64,000 nt of DNA. Origin: Derxia lacustris (GTDB lineage: Bacteria > Pseudomonadota > Gammaproteobacteria > Burkholderiales > Burkholderiaceae_E). Below are positions 50,967 to 63,976 of the stretch, one piece after another (position 1 is the stretch's first letter; every line of letters starts with the position of its first letter). The stretch covers positions 39,649 to 103,648 of the forward strand of contig NZ_MUHU01000036.1 of assembly GCF_002105195.1 (NCBI RefSeq), given 5' to 3'. Made by a program: the position numbers and the translations under genes. The notes under the pieces were generated by a model. That model made no database searches. It saw only the letters and a program-made list of their open reading frames with translations, and was not told the origin of the DNA.

Positions 50967-51733
50967 CCGAACAGCAGCAAGCCCCGGAAGAGAGCTTCAT
51001 CTCCCACCTGATCGAGCTGCGCCAGCGCCTGGTGCGCGCGGCCATCGCGGTCATTGTCGTGACGCTCGCGCTCACGCCCTTCATGCAGCAGATCTTCGAT
51101 CTGCTGTCGGCGCCGCTGACGGCCGCGCTGCCGGTCGGCAGCAAGCTGCTCGCCACCGGCGTGATCGCGCCCTTCGTGGTGCCGCTCAAGGTGGTGCTGC
51201 TGGTCGGCTTCGTGATCGCCCTGCCCTATGTGCTCTATCAGGCCTGGTCCTTCATCGCGCCCGGGCTGTACCAGCACGAGAAGCGCTTCGCGCTGCCCAT
51301 CCTCACGTCGAGCTTTCTGCTGTTTCTGGCGGGGATGGCGTTCTGCTATTTCTTCGTGTTCGGCGTGGTGTTCAAGGCCATCACCGGCTTCGCGCCGGCG
51401 TCGGTGCAGGTAGCGCCCGACATCGATGCCTATTTCAGCTTCGTGCTCGGCATGTTCCTGGCGTTCGGCCTCACCTTCGAGGTGCCGATCGTGGTCGTGG
51501 TGCTGGTGCGCTTCGGCATCGTGTCGGTGGCCAAGCTGCGCGAGGTGCGGCCGTACATGATCGTCGGCGCCTTCGTGGTCGCAGCCATCGTCACGCCGCC
51601 CGATGTGGTCTCGCAGCTCATGCTGGCGGTGCCGCTGGCGCTGCTGTATGAGCTGGGCGTGCTGGTCGCCAGCTTCGTCGGCAAGCGCGAGGCGCCGGAA
51701 GAAGCCGCCGAGGAAGGCTCCAGCTCCAGCTGA
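50963..51733 (+). CDS. tatC: Twin-arginine translocase subunit TatC
   Basis: A 256-residue membrane protein with six spans, the signal-peptide receptor of the Tat complex. It has the conserved N-terminal FISHLIELRQRLVRA, the middle LYQAWSFIAPGLYQHEKR, and FGLTFEVPIVVVVLVRFGIV and IVTPPDVVSQLMLAVPLALLYE in parts. The ATG overlaps tatB by 4 bp. The gene ends 15 bp before the hairpin of the terminator shared with rpoC. A LolA-like protein at 39124-39963 is a plausible substrate. Confidence 0.96.
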   Translation: MTEQQQAPEESFISHLIELRQRLVRAAIAVIVVTLALTPFMQQIFDLLSAPLTAALPVGSKLLATGVIAPFVVPLKVVLLVGFVIALPYVLYQAWSFIAPGLYQHEKRFALPILTSSFLLFLAGMAFCYFFVFGVVFKAITGFAPASVQVAPDIDAYFSFVLGMFLAFGLTFEVPIVVVVLVRFGIVSVAKLREVRPYMIVGAFVVAAIVTPPDVVSQLMLAVPLALLYELGVLVASFVGKREAPEEAAEEGSSSS

Positions 51734-51748
51734 TCTGCATCGGCATGA

Positions 51749-51786
51749 AAAAAGGGCCACCGGACGCGAATCCGGTGGCCCTTTTT
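51749..51786. terminator. Bidirectional Rho-independent terminator between tatC and rpoC
   Basis: Perfect 16-bp inverted repeat (arms 51749-51764 and 51771-51786) with a 6-base loop. A-rich and T-rich ends give a T-tract on both strands, so it can stop the plus-strand tat transcripts and the minus-strand rpoBC transcripts. It lies in the 98-bp gap between the two convergent stops. Confidence 0.93.
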
Positions 51787-51831
51787 CCTTGGGCACTCCC
51801 GATCCGCGGACCGGGAGTGCCTGAGCAACGC

Positions 51832-54800
51832 TTACGAGGCGTCCGAGGCGCTTTCCTCGTTGTGGGCGCTGAGCTCGGCCGAGGCCGGCAGCGCTTCGAG
51901 CGCGGCCAGCGCAGCGGCTTCGAGCGCGTCCTGCGATTCCTTCACCTTGCGCGCCGTGTGGTACGCGAGGCCGGTACCGGCCGGGATCAGACGGCCGACG
52001 ATCACGTTTTCCTTCAGGCCACGCAGTTCGTCGCGCTTGCCCATGATCGCCGCCTCGGTCAGCACCCGGGTCGTTTCCTGGAAGGAAGCGGCCGAGATGA
52101 ACGAGTCGGTCGACAGCGACGCCTTGGTGATGCCGAGCAGCACGTTGTCGTACAGCGCCGGACGACCGCCCTTGGCGATGACTTCGTCGTTGGCGTCGAA
52201 CAGCTCCGAACGCTCGACCTGCTCGCCCACGATGAAGGTCGTGTCGCCCGAGTCGGTGATCTGAACCCGGCGCAGCATCTGGCGCACGATGACTTCGATG
52301 TGCTTGTCGTTGATCTTCACGCCCTGGAGTCGGTAGACGTCCTGGACTTCATCGACGATGTAGCGCGCCAGCGCCTCGATCCCCAGCAGACGCAGGATGT
52401 CCTGCGGATCGGCCGGACCGTCGACGATCAGCTCGCCCTTGTTCACGACCTGACCGTCGTGGACCAGCACGTTCTTGTCCTTGGGGATCAGGAACTCGTG
52501 GGCCAGACCGTCGAGGTCGGTGATGATCAGGCGCTGCTTGCCCTTGGTTTCCTTGCCGAAGGTGACCGTGCCGGTGACGTCGGCGAGCATGCCGGCATCC
52601 TTGGGCGAACGGGCTTCGAACAGCTCGGCCACGCGCGGCAGGCCGCCGGTGATGTCCCGCGTCTTCTGCGATTCGGTCGGAATCCGCGCCAGCACTTCGC
52701 CGCCGCCGATCTGCTGACCGTCCTTCACCGTGATGAGCGCGCCGACCGGGAAGGTGATGGTCACCGGGTGTTCGGTGCCCGGAACCTTCACTTCCTTGCC
52801 GTGCTCGTCGAGCAGCTTCACCGTCGGGCGGATCGTCGTGATCTTGGACGTGCTGCGGCGCTTGGAGTCGATGACCACCAGCGTCGACAAGCCCGTGACC
52901 TCGTCGATCTGCTTGGCGACCGTCACGCCTTCTTCCACATGCTCGAACTTCACCTGACCGCCGTGCTCGGTGATGATCGGGCGGGTCAGCGGGTCCCAGG
53001 TGGCGAGTTGCGTGCCGGCCTTCAGCACCTTGCCGTCGAGTTGCAGCAGCGTGGCGCCGTACGGGATCTTGTGACGTTCGCGCTCGCGGCCGTTGTCGTC
53101 GGTGATGATGACTTCGCCCGATCGCGTGATGACGACCTGCTCGCCCTTGGTGTTGGTCACGTAGCGCATGGCGGCGGTGAAACGCACCGTGCCGTTGCTC
53201 TTCGCTTCCACGCCCGAGGCCACCGCCGCGCGCGACGCCGCACCGCCGATGTGGAAGGTCCGCATCGTCAGCTGGGTGCCGGGCTCGCCGATCGACTGGG
53301 CAGCAATCACGCCGACCGCTTCGCCGGTGTTCACCAGCGAGCCACGACCCAGGTCGCGGCCATAGCACTTGGCGCAGATGCCGTAGCGCGTGGCGCAGGT
53401 CAGCGCCGTGCGCACCTTCACCTCGTCGATGCCGAGCGCCTCGATCGATTCGACCGCATCCTCGTCCAGCAGCGTGCCGGCCGGGAACACGACTTCGTTG
53501 GTCTCGGGATGGTTCACGTCGAGCGCGGTGGTGCGGCCGAGAATCCGGTCGCGCAGCGCCTCGATGACTTCACCGCCCTCGACCAGCGCGCGCATGACCA
53601 CGCCCGAATCGGTGCCGCAATCGTCCTCGATCACGACCAGATCCTGGGTCACGTCGACCAGACGCCGCGTCAGGTAACCCGAGTTCGCCGTCTTCAGCGC
53701 CGTGTCCGCCAGACCCTTCCGGGCCCCGTGGGTGGAGATGAAGTACTGCAGAACGTTCAGGCCTTCGCGGAAGTTCGCGGTAATCGGCGTCTCGATGATC
53801 GAGCCGTCAGGCTTGGCCATCAGGCCGCGCATGCCCGCCAGCTGGCGAATCTGCGCCGCGGAACCGCGCGCGCCCGAGTCGGCCATCATGTAGATGGCGT
53901 TGAACGACTCCTGGTCGACTTCCTTGCCGTGGCGGTCGGTGACCTTCTCGACGGCCAGGAACTTCATCATTTCCTTGCCGACGTGGTCGCCGGCGCGGCC
54001 CCAGATGTCGATGACCTTGTTGTAGCGCTCGCCCTTGGTGACGAGACCCGAGGCGTACTGCTGCTCGATCTCCTTCACCTCGTTTTCGGCGGCGCCCACG
54101 ATGCCTTCCTTGCTCGCCGGAATGAGCATGTCGCCCATCGCGATCGAGATGCCGGCGCGCGTGGCCAGCCGGAAACCGGCCTGCATCAACTGGTCGGCGA
54201 ACACCACCGTGGCACGCAGGCCGCAGCGACGGAACGACGTGTTGATGAGCTTGGAGATTTCCTTCTTCTTCAGCGCCCGGTTCATCACCGAGAACGGCAG
54301 ACCTTCCGGAAGAATCGTCGACAGCAGCGCGCGACCCACCGTGGTGTCGTAGCGCGTGATCTTCGGCGTGCGGATGCCCGTCGCCTTGTCGACCTCGACC
54401 TCGCCGATGCGCACCGTGATGCGCGTGTTGATCTCGGCTTCCTTGTTGTCGTAGGCGCGCTGAACCTCGTCCACGTCGGCGAAGATCATGCCCTCGCCCT
54501 TGCCGTTGATCTTGTCGCGGGTGGCGTAGTACAGGCCCAGCACGATGTCCTGCGACGGCACGATCGACGGATCGCCGGAAGCCGGAAACAGGATGTTGTT
54601 CGACGCCAGCATCAGCGAGCGCGCTTCCATCTGCGCTTCGAGCGACAGCGGCACGTGGACGGCCATCTGGTCACCGTCGAAGTCGGCGTTGAACGCCGCG
54701 CAGACGAGCGGATGCAGCTGAATGGCCTTGCCCTCGACCAGGGTCGGCTCGAAGGCCTGGATGCCCAGACGGTGCAGCGTCGGCGCGCGGTTCAGCATGA

Positions 54801-56061
54801 TCGGATGCTGGCGGATCACCTCTTCGAGGATGTCCCACACTTCCGGAATCTGCGATTCCACGGCCTTCTTCGCCGCCTTGATCGTGGGCGCGAGGCCCAT
54901 CTGCTCAAGCCGGTTGAAGATGAAGGGCTTGAACAGCTCCAGCGCCATCAGCTTGGGCAGACCGCACTGATGCAGCTTGAGCGTCGGGCCCACCACGATG
55001 ACCGAACGGCCCGAGTAGTCGACGCGCTTGCCCAGCAGGTTCTGGCGGAACCGGCCGCCCTTGCCCTTGATCATCTCGGCCAGCGACTTCAGCGGACGCT
55101 TGTTCGCGCCCGTCATCGCCTTGCCGCGACGACCGTTGTCGAGCAGCGAGTCGACCGCCTCCTGCAGCATCCGCTTTTCGTTGCGGACGATGATTTCCGG
55201 CGCCTTCAGCTCGAGCAGGCGCTTGAGACGGTTGTTCCGGTTGATGACGCGGCGATACAGGTCGTTCAGGTCCGACGTGGCGAAGCGGCCGCCGTCCAGC
55301 GGCACCAGCGGACGCAGTTCCGGCGGCAGCACCGGCAGCACTTCCATCACCATCCAGTCGGGCTTGATGCCCGACTTCTGGAAGCCCTCGAGCACCTTCA
55401 GGCGCTTGGCGATCTTCTTGATCTTGGCTTCCGAGCCGGTCGCGGCCAGATCCTGGCGCAGCTGCTCGATGTCCTTCTCGATGTCGATCGTGCGCAGCAG
55501 TTCGCGCACGCCTTCAGCGCCCATGAAGGCGGTGAATTCATCGGGATTCTTTTCCCATTCCTGGTCGTACTGGTCGGGCGACAGGATTTGCGCGCGCTTC
55601 AGCGGCGTCATGCCCGGATCGGTCACGACGAATGCCTCGAAGTACAGCACGCGTTCGATGTCGCGCAGCGTCATGTCGAGCACCATGCCCAGACGCGACG
55701 GCAGCGACTTCAGGAACCAGATGTGCGCGACCGGCGAGGCCAGCTCGATATGGCCCATGCGCTCGCGGCGCACCTTGGCCAGCGTGACTTCGACGCCGCA
55801 CTTTTCGCAGATGACGCCGCGGTGCTTGAGCCGCTTGTACTTGCCGCACAGGCACTCGTAGTCCTTGATGGGCCCGAAGATCTTGGCGCAGAACAGGCCA
55901 TCGCGTTCCGGCTTGAACGTGCGGTAGTTGATGGTCTCGGGCTTCTTCACTTCCCCGAACGACCACGAGCGAATCTTCTCGGGCGACGCGAGGCCAATGC
56001 GGATCGCGTCGAATTGTTCGTCCTGTTGGACCTGCTTGAATAGATCGAGTAGCGCCTTCAT
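51832..56061 (-). CDS. rpoC: RNA polymerase subunit beta'
   Basis: A 1409-residue catalytic subunit. It has the N-terminal zinc ribbon (CLCGKYKRLKHRGVICEKCG, with four Cys), the active-site Mg motif NADFDGDQMAVH, and a trigger-loop/bridge helix region (GARGSAAQIRQLAGMRGLMA). It forms the catalytic cleft with RpoB. Length is that expected for Betaproteobacteria. The gene follows rpoB after 21 bp and ends at the bidirectional terminator. ATG 56061 (MKALLDLFKQVQ) is the standard start, with a AAGGAGG ribosome binding site upstream. Confidence 0.98.
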   Translation of the reverse strand: MKALLDLFKQVQQDEQFDAIRIGLASPEKIRSWSFGEVKKPETINYRTFKPERDGLFCAKIFGPIKDYECLCGKYKRLKHRGVICEKCGVEVTLAKVRRERMGHIELASPVAHIWFLKSLPSRLGMVLDMTLRDIERVLYFEAFVVTDPGMTPLKRAQILSPDQYDQEWEKNPDEFTAFMGAEGVRELLRTIDIEKDIEQLRQDLAATGSEAKIKKIAKRLKVLEGFQKSGIKPDWMVMEVLPVLPPELRPLVPLDGGRFATSDLNDLYRRVINRNNRLKRLLELKAPEIIVRNEKRMLQEAVDSLLDNGRRGKAMTGANKRPLKSLAEMIKGKGGRFRQNLLGKRVDYSGRSVIVVGPTLKLHQCGLPKLMALELFKPFIFNRLEQMGLAPTIKAAKKAVESQIPEVWDILEEVIRQHPIMLNRAPTLHRLGIQAFEPTLVEGKAIQLHPLVCAAFNADFDGDQMAVHVPLSLEAQMEARSLMLASNNILFPASGDPSIVPSQDIVLGLYYATRDKINGKGEGMIFADVDEVQRAYDNKEAEINTRITVRIGEVEVDKATGIRTPKITRYDTTVGRALLSTILPEGLPFSVMNRALKKKEISKLINTSFRRCGLRATVVFADQLMQAGFRLATRAGISIAMGDMLIPASKEGIVGAAENEVKEIEQQYASGLVTKGERYNKVIDIWGRAGDHVGKEMMKFLAVEKVTDRHGKEVDQESFNAIYMMADSGARGSAAQIRQLAGMRGLMAKPDGSIIETPITANFREGLNVLQYFISTHGARKGLADTALKTANSGYLTRRLVDVTQDLVVIEDDCGTDSGVVMRALVEGGEVIEALRDRILGRTTALDVNHPETNEVVFPAGTLLDEDAVESIEALGIDEVKVRTALTCATRYGICAKCYGRDLGRGSLVNTGEAVGVIAAQSIGEPGTQLTMRTFHIGGAASRAAVASGVEAKSNGTVRFTAAMRYVTNTKGEQVVITRSGEVIITDDNGRERERHKIPYGATLLQLDGKVLKAGTQLATWDPLTRPIITEHGGQVKFEHVEEGVTVAKQIDEVTGLSTLVVIDSKRRSTSKITTIRPTVKLLDEHGKEVKVPGTEHPVTITFPVGALITVKDGQQIGGGEVLARIPTESQKTRDITGGLPRVAELFEARSPKDAGMLADVTGTVTFGKETKGKQRLIITDLDGLAHEFLIPKDKNVLVHDGQVVNKGELIVDGPADPQDILRLLGIEALARYIVDEVQDVYRLQGVKINDKHIEVIVRQMLRRVQITDSGDTTFIVGEQVERSELFDANDEVIAKGGRPALYDNVLLGITKASLSTDSFISAASFQETTRVLTEAAIMGKRDELRGLKENVIVGRLIPAGTGLAYHTARKVKESQDALEAAALAALEALPASAELSAHNEESASDAS

Positions 56062-56082
56062 GCGTCCTCCTTGCAGTCCCGA

Positions 56083-60192
<4,110 letters not shown>

Positions 60193-60312
60193 GTAGGCTC
60201 CGTTCTATGACAGAGAAAAGTAGGCGATGACCTTGTCGGTGGATCGATGGCCGGCCCGCAAGGTCATGGCCGACTTTTCTCGCGCGAAACGCCTTGTTTC
60301 AAAGCGATCCGC

Positions 60313-60354
60313 AAAAACGCAAAAACCCGGAAGGTCGCGAGCGACCCTCCGGGT
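60313..60354 (-). terminator. Terminator/attenuator between rplL and rpoB
   Basis: On the minus strand, arms of 14 bp with one mismatch (60325-60338 and 60341-60354, 2-base loop) are followed by T5 and, a few bases on, a second T5. This is a Rho-independent terminator in the 178-bp gap between rplL and rpoB. In many bacteria partial termination here sets the ratio of ribosomal proteins to polymerase subunits. Confidence 0.8.
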
Positions 60355-60370
60355 ATGACGACAAGGCGAA

Positions 60371-60751
60371 TTACTTGAGTTCGGCCTTGGCGCCAGCTTC
60401 TTCCAGCTTCTTCTTGGCTGCTTCGGCGTCGGCCTTGGCAATGCCTTCCTTGACGGGCTTCGGCGCGCCGTCGACCAGATCCTTGGCTTCCTTCAGGCCC
60501 AGGCCCGTCAGTTCGCGCACGGCCTTGATGACGTTGACCTTGTTCGCGCCGATTTCGGTCAGCACAACGGTGAACTCGGTTTGCTCTTCGACGACCGGGG
60601 CGGCAGCGCCACCAGCCGGAGCAGCCACGGCGACGGCAGCAGCAGCAGCCGAGACGCCGAACTTCTCTTCGAGGTCCTTGATCAGTTCCGACAGTTCGAG
60701 CACGGTCAGACCGGCGATCGCGTCGATGATTTCAACTTTCGTGAGTGCCAT
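60371..60751 (-). CDS. rplL: Ribosomal protein bL12 (L7/L12)
   Basis: A 126-residue stalk protein. The N-terminal dimerisation domain (VEIIDAIAGLTVLELSELIK), an Ala/Pro/Gly hinge near residues 35-52, and the globular domain with EFTVVLTEIGANKVNVIK and GLGLKEAKDLVDGAPK are all present. It recruits translational GTPases to the ribosome. Followed by the attenuator before rpoB. Confidence 0.97.
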   Translation of the reverse strand: MALTKVEIIDAIAGLTVLELSELIKDLEEKFGVSAAAAAVAVAAPAGGAAAPVVEEQTEFTVVLTEIGANKVNVIKAVRELTGLGLKEAKDLVDGAPKPVKEGIAKADAEAAKKKLEEAGAKAELK

Positions 60752-60802
60752 TTGAATTACTCCAAAACAAAGATGGGATGAGATTCCGGAAGTGAACAGG
60801 CG

Positions 60803-61333
60803 TTACTCAGCCTGTTCGGCCTTCTGGTCGCGGACGGCGGCGAGGCCACGCACGAACTTGGAAGGCACTTCATTGAGCGTGCGAACGAATTGCGCGATCG
60901 GAGCCTGGATGGTGCCAAGCAGCTTGGCCAGCAGTTCCTCACGGCTCGGCATCGTGGCCAGGGCTTTCACGCCATTGGCATCGAGAACCGAATTGGGCAG
61001 CGAACCGGCCTTGAGGACCAGCTTGTCATTGCCCTTCGCAAAATCGTTCAGCACCTTGGCGGCAGAAACCGGATCGGCGGAAAAGCCGTAGATCAGCGGT
61101 CCGACCATGTTGTCGGAGAGCTTTTCGAACGGCGTACCGACGACGGCACGGCGAGCCAGGGTGTTTTTCAGCACGCGCAGGTAGACACCCGATTCACGCG
61201 CCTTGCGACGCAGCTCGGTGATCTTGCCCACTTCCAGACCACGGTATTCGGCGATGACGATCGACTGGGCCTTGGCAACTTCTGCCGAGATCTCGTCGAT
61301 GACAACCGCCTTCTCATTGCGATTGAGAGCCAC
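60803..61333 (-). CDS. rplJ: Ribosomal protein uL10
   Basis: A 176-residue stalk-base protein that binds 23S rRNA and carries L7/L12 dimers on its C-terminal helix. The N-terminus MALNRNEKAVVIDEISAEVA and the motif VAEYRGL-like IVIAEYRGLEVGKITELR are standard. The L10(L7/L12) complex represses its own mRNA in proteobacteria; the 255-bp leader upstream is where such a site would lie. rplL follows after 51 bp. Confidence 0.97.
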   Translation of the reverse strand: MALNRNEKAVVIDEISAEVAKAQSIVIAEYRGLEVGKITELRRKARESGVYLRVLKNTLARRAVVGTPFEKLSDNMVGPLIYGFSADPVSAAKVLNDFAKGNDKLVLKAGSLPNSVLDANGVKALATMPSREELLAKLLGTIQAPIAQFVRTLNEVPSKFVRGLAAVRDQKAEQAE

Positions 61334-61588
61334 GGTCCTACTCCACTGAATGGTGCTCGGTCGAAAGACCTTGCACCGGCCACAAAACGGCGACCGAGGT
61401 TTGGAGCATCCACATCAAATGACACTGCAAATCTTCGGGACCGCCATCTACGCTGGGCAATCGATTAAGGCTCGCATCGACATCAGCTTGCCCCCAGCGG
61501 TCTTTGACAACCCACGCCCGGCTTGACCGGCCAGGCGTGGCCCAAAGTCATTGCGGAATTCTTCTCGAATCCCGACTTGAATCCGGTA
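61334..61588 (-). promoter_or_regulatory. Leader region of rplJ (possible L10 autoregulatory leader)
   Basis: A 255-bp gap between rplA and rplJ, the largest in the ribosomal cluster, with no ORF of note. It contains a hairpin just past rplA (CCACGCC.../...GGCGTGG, about 61510-61539) and, on the minus strand, a TTGTCA box that could be a -35 element, though no good -10 follows at 17 bp. L10 leaders occupy this place in proteobacteria. I did not verify the conserved L10-binding kink-turn. Confidence 0.4.
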
Positions 61589-62290
61589 TCAGGCCGCGAC
61601 GAGCGAGGTCTGATCGACACGCACACCCACGCCCATCGTGCTCGACACGGCGAGCTTGCGCAGGTAGACGCCCTTGGCGGCAGCCGGCTTGGCCTTGTTC
61701 AGCGCTTCGATCAGCGCGCTCAGATTGCTTTGCAGCGCTTCCGGCGTGAACGAGGCGCGGCCGATCGTCGCGTGGATGATGCCGGCCTTGTCGGTGCGGT
61801 ACTGAACCTGACCGGCCTTGGCGTTCTTCACCGCGGTGACGACATCGGGCGTGACCGTGCCGACCTTCGGATTCGGCATCAGGCCGCGCGGACCGAGGAT
61901 CTGGCCCAGCGTGCCGACGACGCGCATCGTGTCCGGCGAAGCGATCACGATGTCGAAGTTGAGATTGCCGGCCTTGACCTGTTCGGCCAGGTCTTCAAGA
62001 CCCACGATGTCGGCGCCGGCAGCCTTGGCTTCTTCAGCCTTGGCGCCTTGGGCGAACACAGCAACGCGCACGCTCTTGCCGGTACCGGCCGGCAGCACGA
62101 CCGAACCTCGAACCACTTGGTCCGACTTCTTCGGATCGACGCCGAGTTGAACCGACACGTCGACCGATTCGTCGAACTTGGCGTTGGCGGTTTCCTTGAT
62201 CAGGGCGATGGCTTCGCCGATCGGATAGAACTTGCTGCGATCGATCTTGGCGCGGATCGCCTTGTTGCGCTTGGTTTGTTGGGCAGCCAT
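61589..62290 (-). CDS. rplA: Ribosomal protein uL1
   Basis: A 233-residue L1 stalk protein. Landmarks are the N-terminal SKFYPIGEAIALIKETANAKFDE region (in parts), GPRGLMPNPKVGTVTPDV and the C-terminal GVYLRKLAVSSTMGVGVRVD. Binds 23S rRNA near the E site and can repress the L11 operon. The start codon directly follows the rplK stop. Complete. Confidence 0.97.
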   Translation of the reverse strand: MAAQQTKRNKAIRAKIDRSKFYPIGEAIALIKETANAKFDESVDVSVQLGVDPKKSDQVVRGSVVLPAGTGKSVRVAVFAQGAKAEEAKAAGADIVGLEDLAEQVKAGNLNFDIVIASPDTMRVVGTLGQILGPRGLMPNPKVGTVTPDVVTAVKNAKAGQVQYRTDKAGIIHATIGRASFTPEALQSNLSALIEALNKAKPAAAKGVYLRKLAVSSTMGVGVRVDQTSLVAA

Positions 62291-62722
62291 TTACAGACCC
62301 TCCACCGTGATGCCCATCGAACGGGCGCTGCCCGCGATGGTGCGCACTGCCGCGTCGAGATCGGCAGCCGTCAGATCCTTGAGCTTGGTCTTGGCGATTT
62401 CCTCGGCTTGCGCGCGGGTAATCGAGCCAACCTTGTCGGTATGCGGCTTCGGGGAACCCTTCTGGATGCCCGCCGCCTTCTTGATGAGGATGGTCGCCGG
62501 CGGCGTCTTCATCACGAAGGTGAACGACTTGTCCGCGTAGGCGGTGATCACCACCGGAATCGGCAGGCCCACTTCAACACCCTGAGTCTGGGCATTGAAT
62601 GACTTGCAGAATTCCATGATGTTCAGGCCGCGCTGACCCAGCGCGGGACCGATCGGGGGCGACGGATTCGCCTTCCCGGCCGGCACTTGCAGCTTGATGA
62701 AGCCGATGATTTTCTTGGCCAT
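62291..62722 (-). CDS. rplK: Ribosomal protein uL11
   Basis: A 143-residue protein of the GTPase-associated centre. It begins AKKIIGFIKLQVPAGKANPS and has PPIGPALGQRGLNIMEFCK, the Pro-rich N-terminal domain that binds thiostrepton-type drugs, with an RNA-binding C-terminal domain. It is adjacent to rplA without a gap, and 119 bp downstream of nusG. Confidence 0.97.
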   Translation of the reverse strand: MAKKIIGFIKLQVPAGKANPSPPIGPALGQRGLNIMEFCKSFNAQTQGVEVGLPIPVVITAYADKSFTFVMKTPPATILIKKAAGIQKGSPKPHTDKVGSITRAQAEEIAKTKLKDLTAADLDAAVRTIAGSARSMGITVEGL

Positions 62723-62841
62723 TTTGCTTCCAATAGCACGAGTGATAACGCCGTTTCGGTCATCCGAAGATTTCCTACTGCGGCTCCTCAGGGACTGTCA
62801 GCGCCGTCCCAATCGCGAACGCCTGTCTTTCGACAGCGTCG

Positions 62842-63396
62842 TCAGGCCTTTTCGACCTGACCGAATTCCAGCTCAACCGGCGTGGCGCGACCGAAGATCG
62901 TGACCGAGACGCGCAAGCGACTTTTCTCGTAATTCACTTCTTCGACATTGCCATTGAAATCGGTGAACGGACCGTCCTTGACCCGCACCATTTCGCCCAC
63001 TTCGAACAGCACCTTGGGGCGCGGCTTTTCGACCCCTTCCTGCATCTGCGTCAGGATCTTGTCGACTTCGCGCTGGCTGATCGGAGTCGGCTTGTTGCCC
63101 ACGCCACCAACAAAACCGGTCACCTTGTTGGTGTTCTTCACCAGATGCCAGCTGTCGTCGGTCATTTCCATTTCGACTAGTACATAGCCCGGAAAAAACC
63201 GACGCTCCGAAATGGACTTGTGGCCATTCTTGATTTCAACCACTTCTTCGGACGGCACGAGAATGCGCCCGAACTTGTCTTGCATGCCCGCGCGGTCAAT
63301 ACGTTCCTGCAAGGCACGCTGCACACTTTTTTCCATTCCGGAATAGGCATGCACGACGTACCAGCGCTTTTGGGCAGATGCCGAGTTTTCTTCCAT
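62842..63396 (-). CDS. nusG: Transcription termination/antitermination factor NusG
   Basis: A 184-residue elongation factor with an NGN domain (RWYVVHAYSGMEKSVQRAL; RFFPGYVLVEMEMTDDSW) and a C-terminal KOW domain (VGEMVRVKDGPFTDFNGNVEE). It couples RNA polymerase to Rho or ribosomal S10. ATG 63396 overlaps the secE stop as TAATG and has GGAAG at good spacing; the GTG at 63408 would add four residues and overlap secE by 13 bp, so it is less likely. Confidence 0.96.
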   Translation of the reverse strand: MEENSASAQKRWYVVHAYSGMEKSVQRALQERIDRAGMQDKFGRILVPSEEVVEIKNGHKSISERRFFPGYVLVEMEMTDDSWHLVKNTNKVTGFVGGVGNKPTPISQREVDKILTQMQEGVEKPRPKVLFEVGEMVRVKDGPFTDFNGNVEEVNYEKSRLRVSVTIFGRATPVELEFGQVEKA

Positions 63397-63779
63397 TAGC
63401 GCTTCCACCCAAGAATGAGGTCATAAAGAAGCCATTCGAGCCCCTTGTCGACCAGCCACAGAAACAGTGCCATCACGACAACGAACGCGAAAATCACGCC
63501 AGTCATCTGAAGGGTTTCCTTCCGAGTGGGCCAAGTGACCCGACGAGCCTCGAGATAAGACTCGCGCGCGAAGCCGAGAAAGCGTCGGCCAGGCTCGCTA
63601 GCCCATGCGATGCCGACTGCAACGCCAATCGCCACGAGCATCACGACGACACGAAGAACCATCGGCTGTGCCGACAGTGCATAAAAGCCGCCAACACCGG
63701 CCACGACGACGAGCAAGGAGAGTGCAACCTTGACCTTGTCGGCGGCCGTCATCACGGTCTCGACGCTGCGATTTGTCAT
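63396..63779 (-). CDS. secE: Protein translocase subunit SecE
   Basis: A 127-residue protein with three membrane segments (residues about 15-33, 37-56 and 95-118). The conserved cytoplasmic stretch FLGFARESYLEARRVTWPTRKE precedes the last one, shortened here to ARRVTWPTRKETLQ, the essential SecE motif. It clamps SecY in the translocon. The gene order tRNA-Trp, secE, nusG is the usual proteobacterial one. Confidence 0.96.
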   Translation of the reverse strand: MTNRSVETVMTAADKVKVALSLLVVVAGVGGFYALSAQPMVLRVVVMLVAIGVAVGIAWASEPGRRFLGFARESYLEARRVTWPTRKETLQMTGVIFAFVVVMALFLWLVDKGLEWLLYDLILGWKR

Positions 63780-63819
63780 TGATGAGGCACTGCCGATTGC
63801 CGGCAGTGCTTTCGTTAGA

Positions 63820-63895
63820 TGGCAGGGGCAGAGGGAATCGAACCCCCAACCTTCGGTTTTGGAGACCGACGCTCTGCCAATTGAGCTATGCCCCT
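63820..63895 (-). tRNA. tRNA-Trp (anticodon CCA)
   Basis: A 76-base cloverleaf on the minus strand. The acceptor stem pairs AGGGGCA (5' end at 63895) with TGCCCCT, followed by a G discriminator and an encoded CCA. The D-arm has GCTCAATTGGCAGAGC, the anticodon loop reads CTCCAAA with anticodon CCA (tryptophan), and the T-arm is GGGGGTTCGATTCCC. It stands between tuf and secE, as in most Betaproteobacteria. Confidence 0.97.
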
Positions 63896-63927
63896 AGAAA
63901 CAGCTGTGGCCCGCATCGTGCTCAGGC

Positions 63928-63949
63928 GTCTGGGCTTGGCAACCCAGAC
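63928..63949 (-). other. Hairpin between tuf and tRNA-Trp
   Basis: A perfect 7-bp inverted repeat (GTCTGGG/CCCAGAC) with an 8-base loop in the 81-bp gap between tuf and tRNA-Trp. No T-tract follows on the minus strand, so it is more likely an RNA-processing signal than a terminator. Role is inference. Confidence 0.35.
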
Positions 63950-63976
63950 TCGCAACGACAAGGCCGTGAAACCTAC

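Noticed and set aside
63397..63408. GTG start for nusG at 63408
   Set aside because: ATG 63396 has a better-placed GGAAG ribosome binding site and a TAATG overlap with secE.
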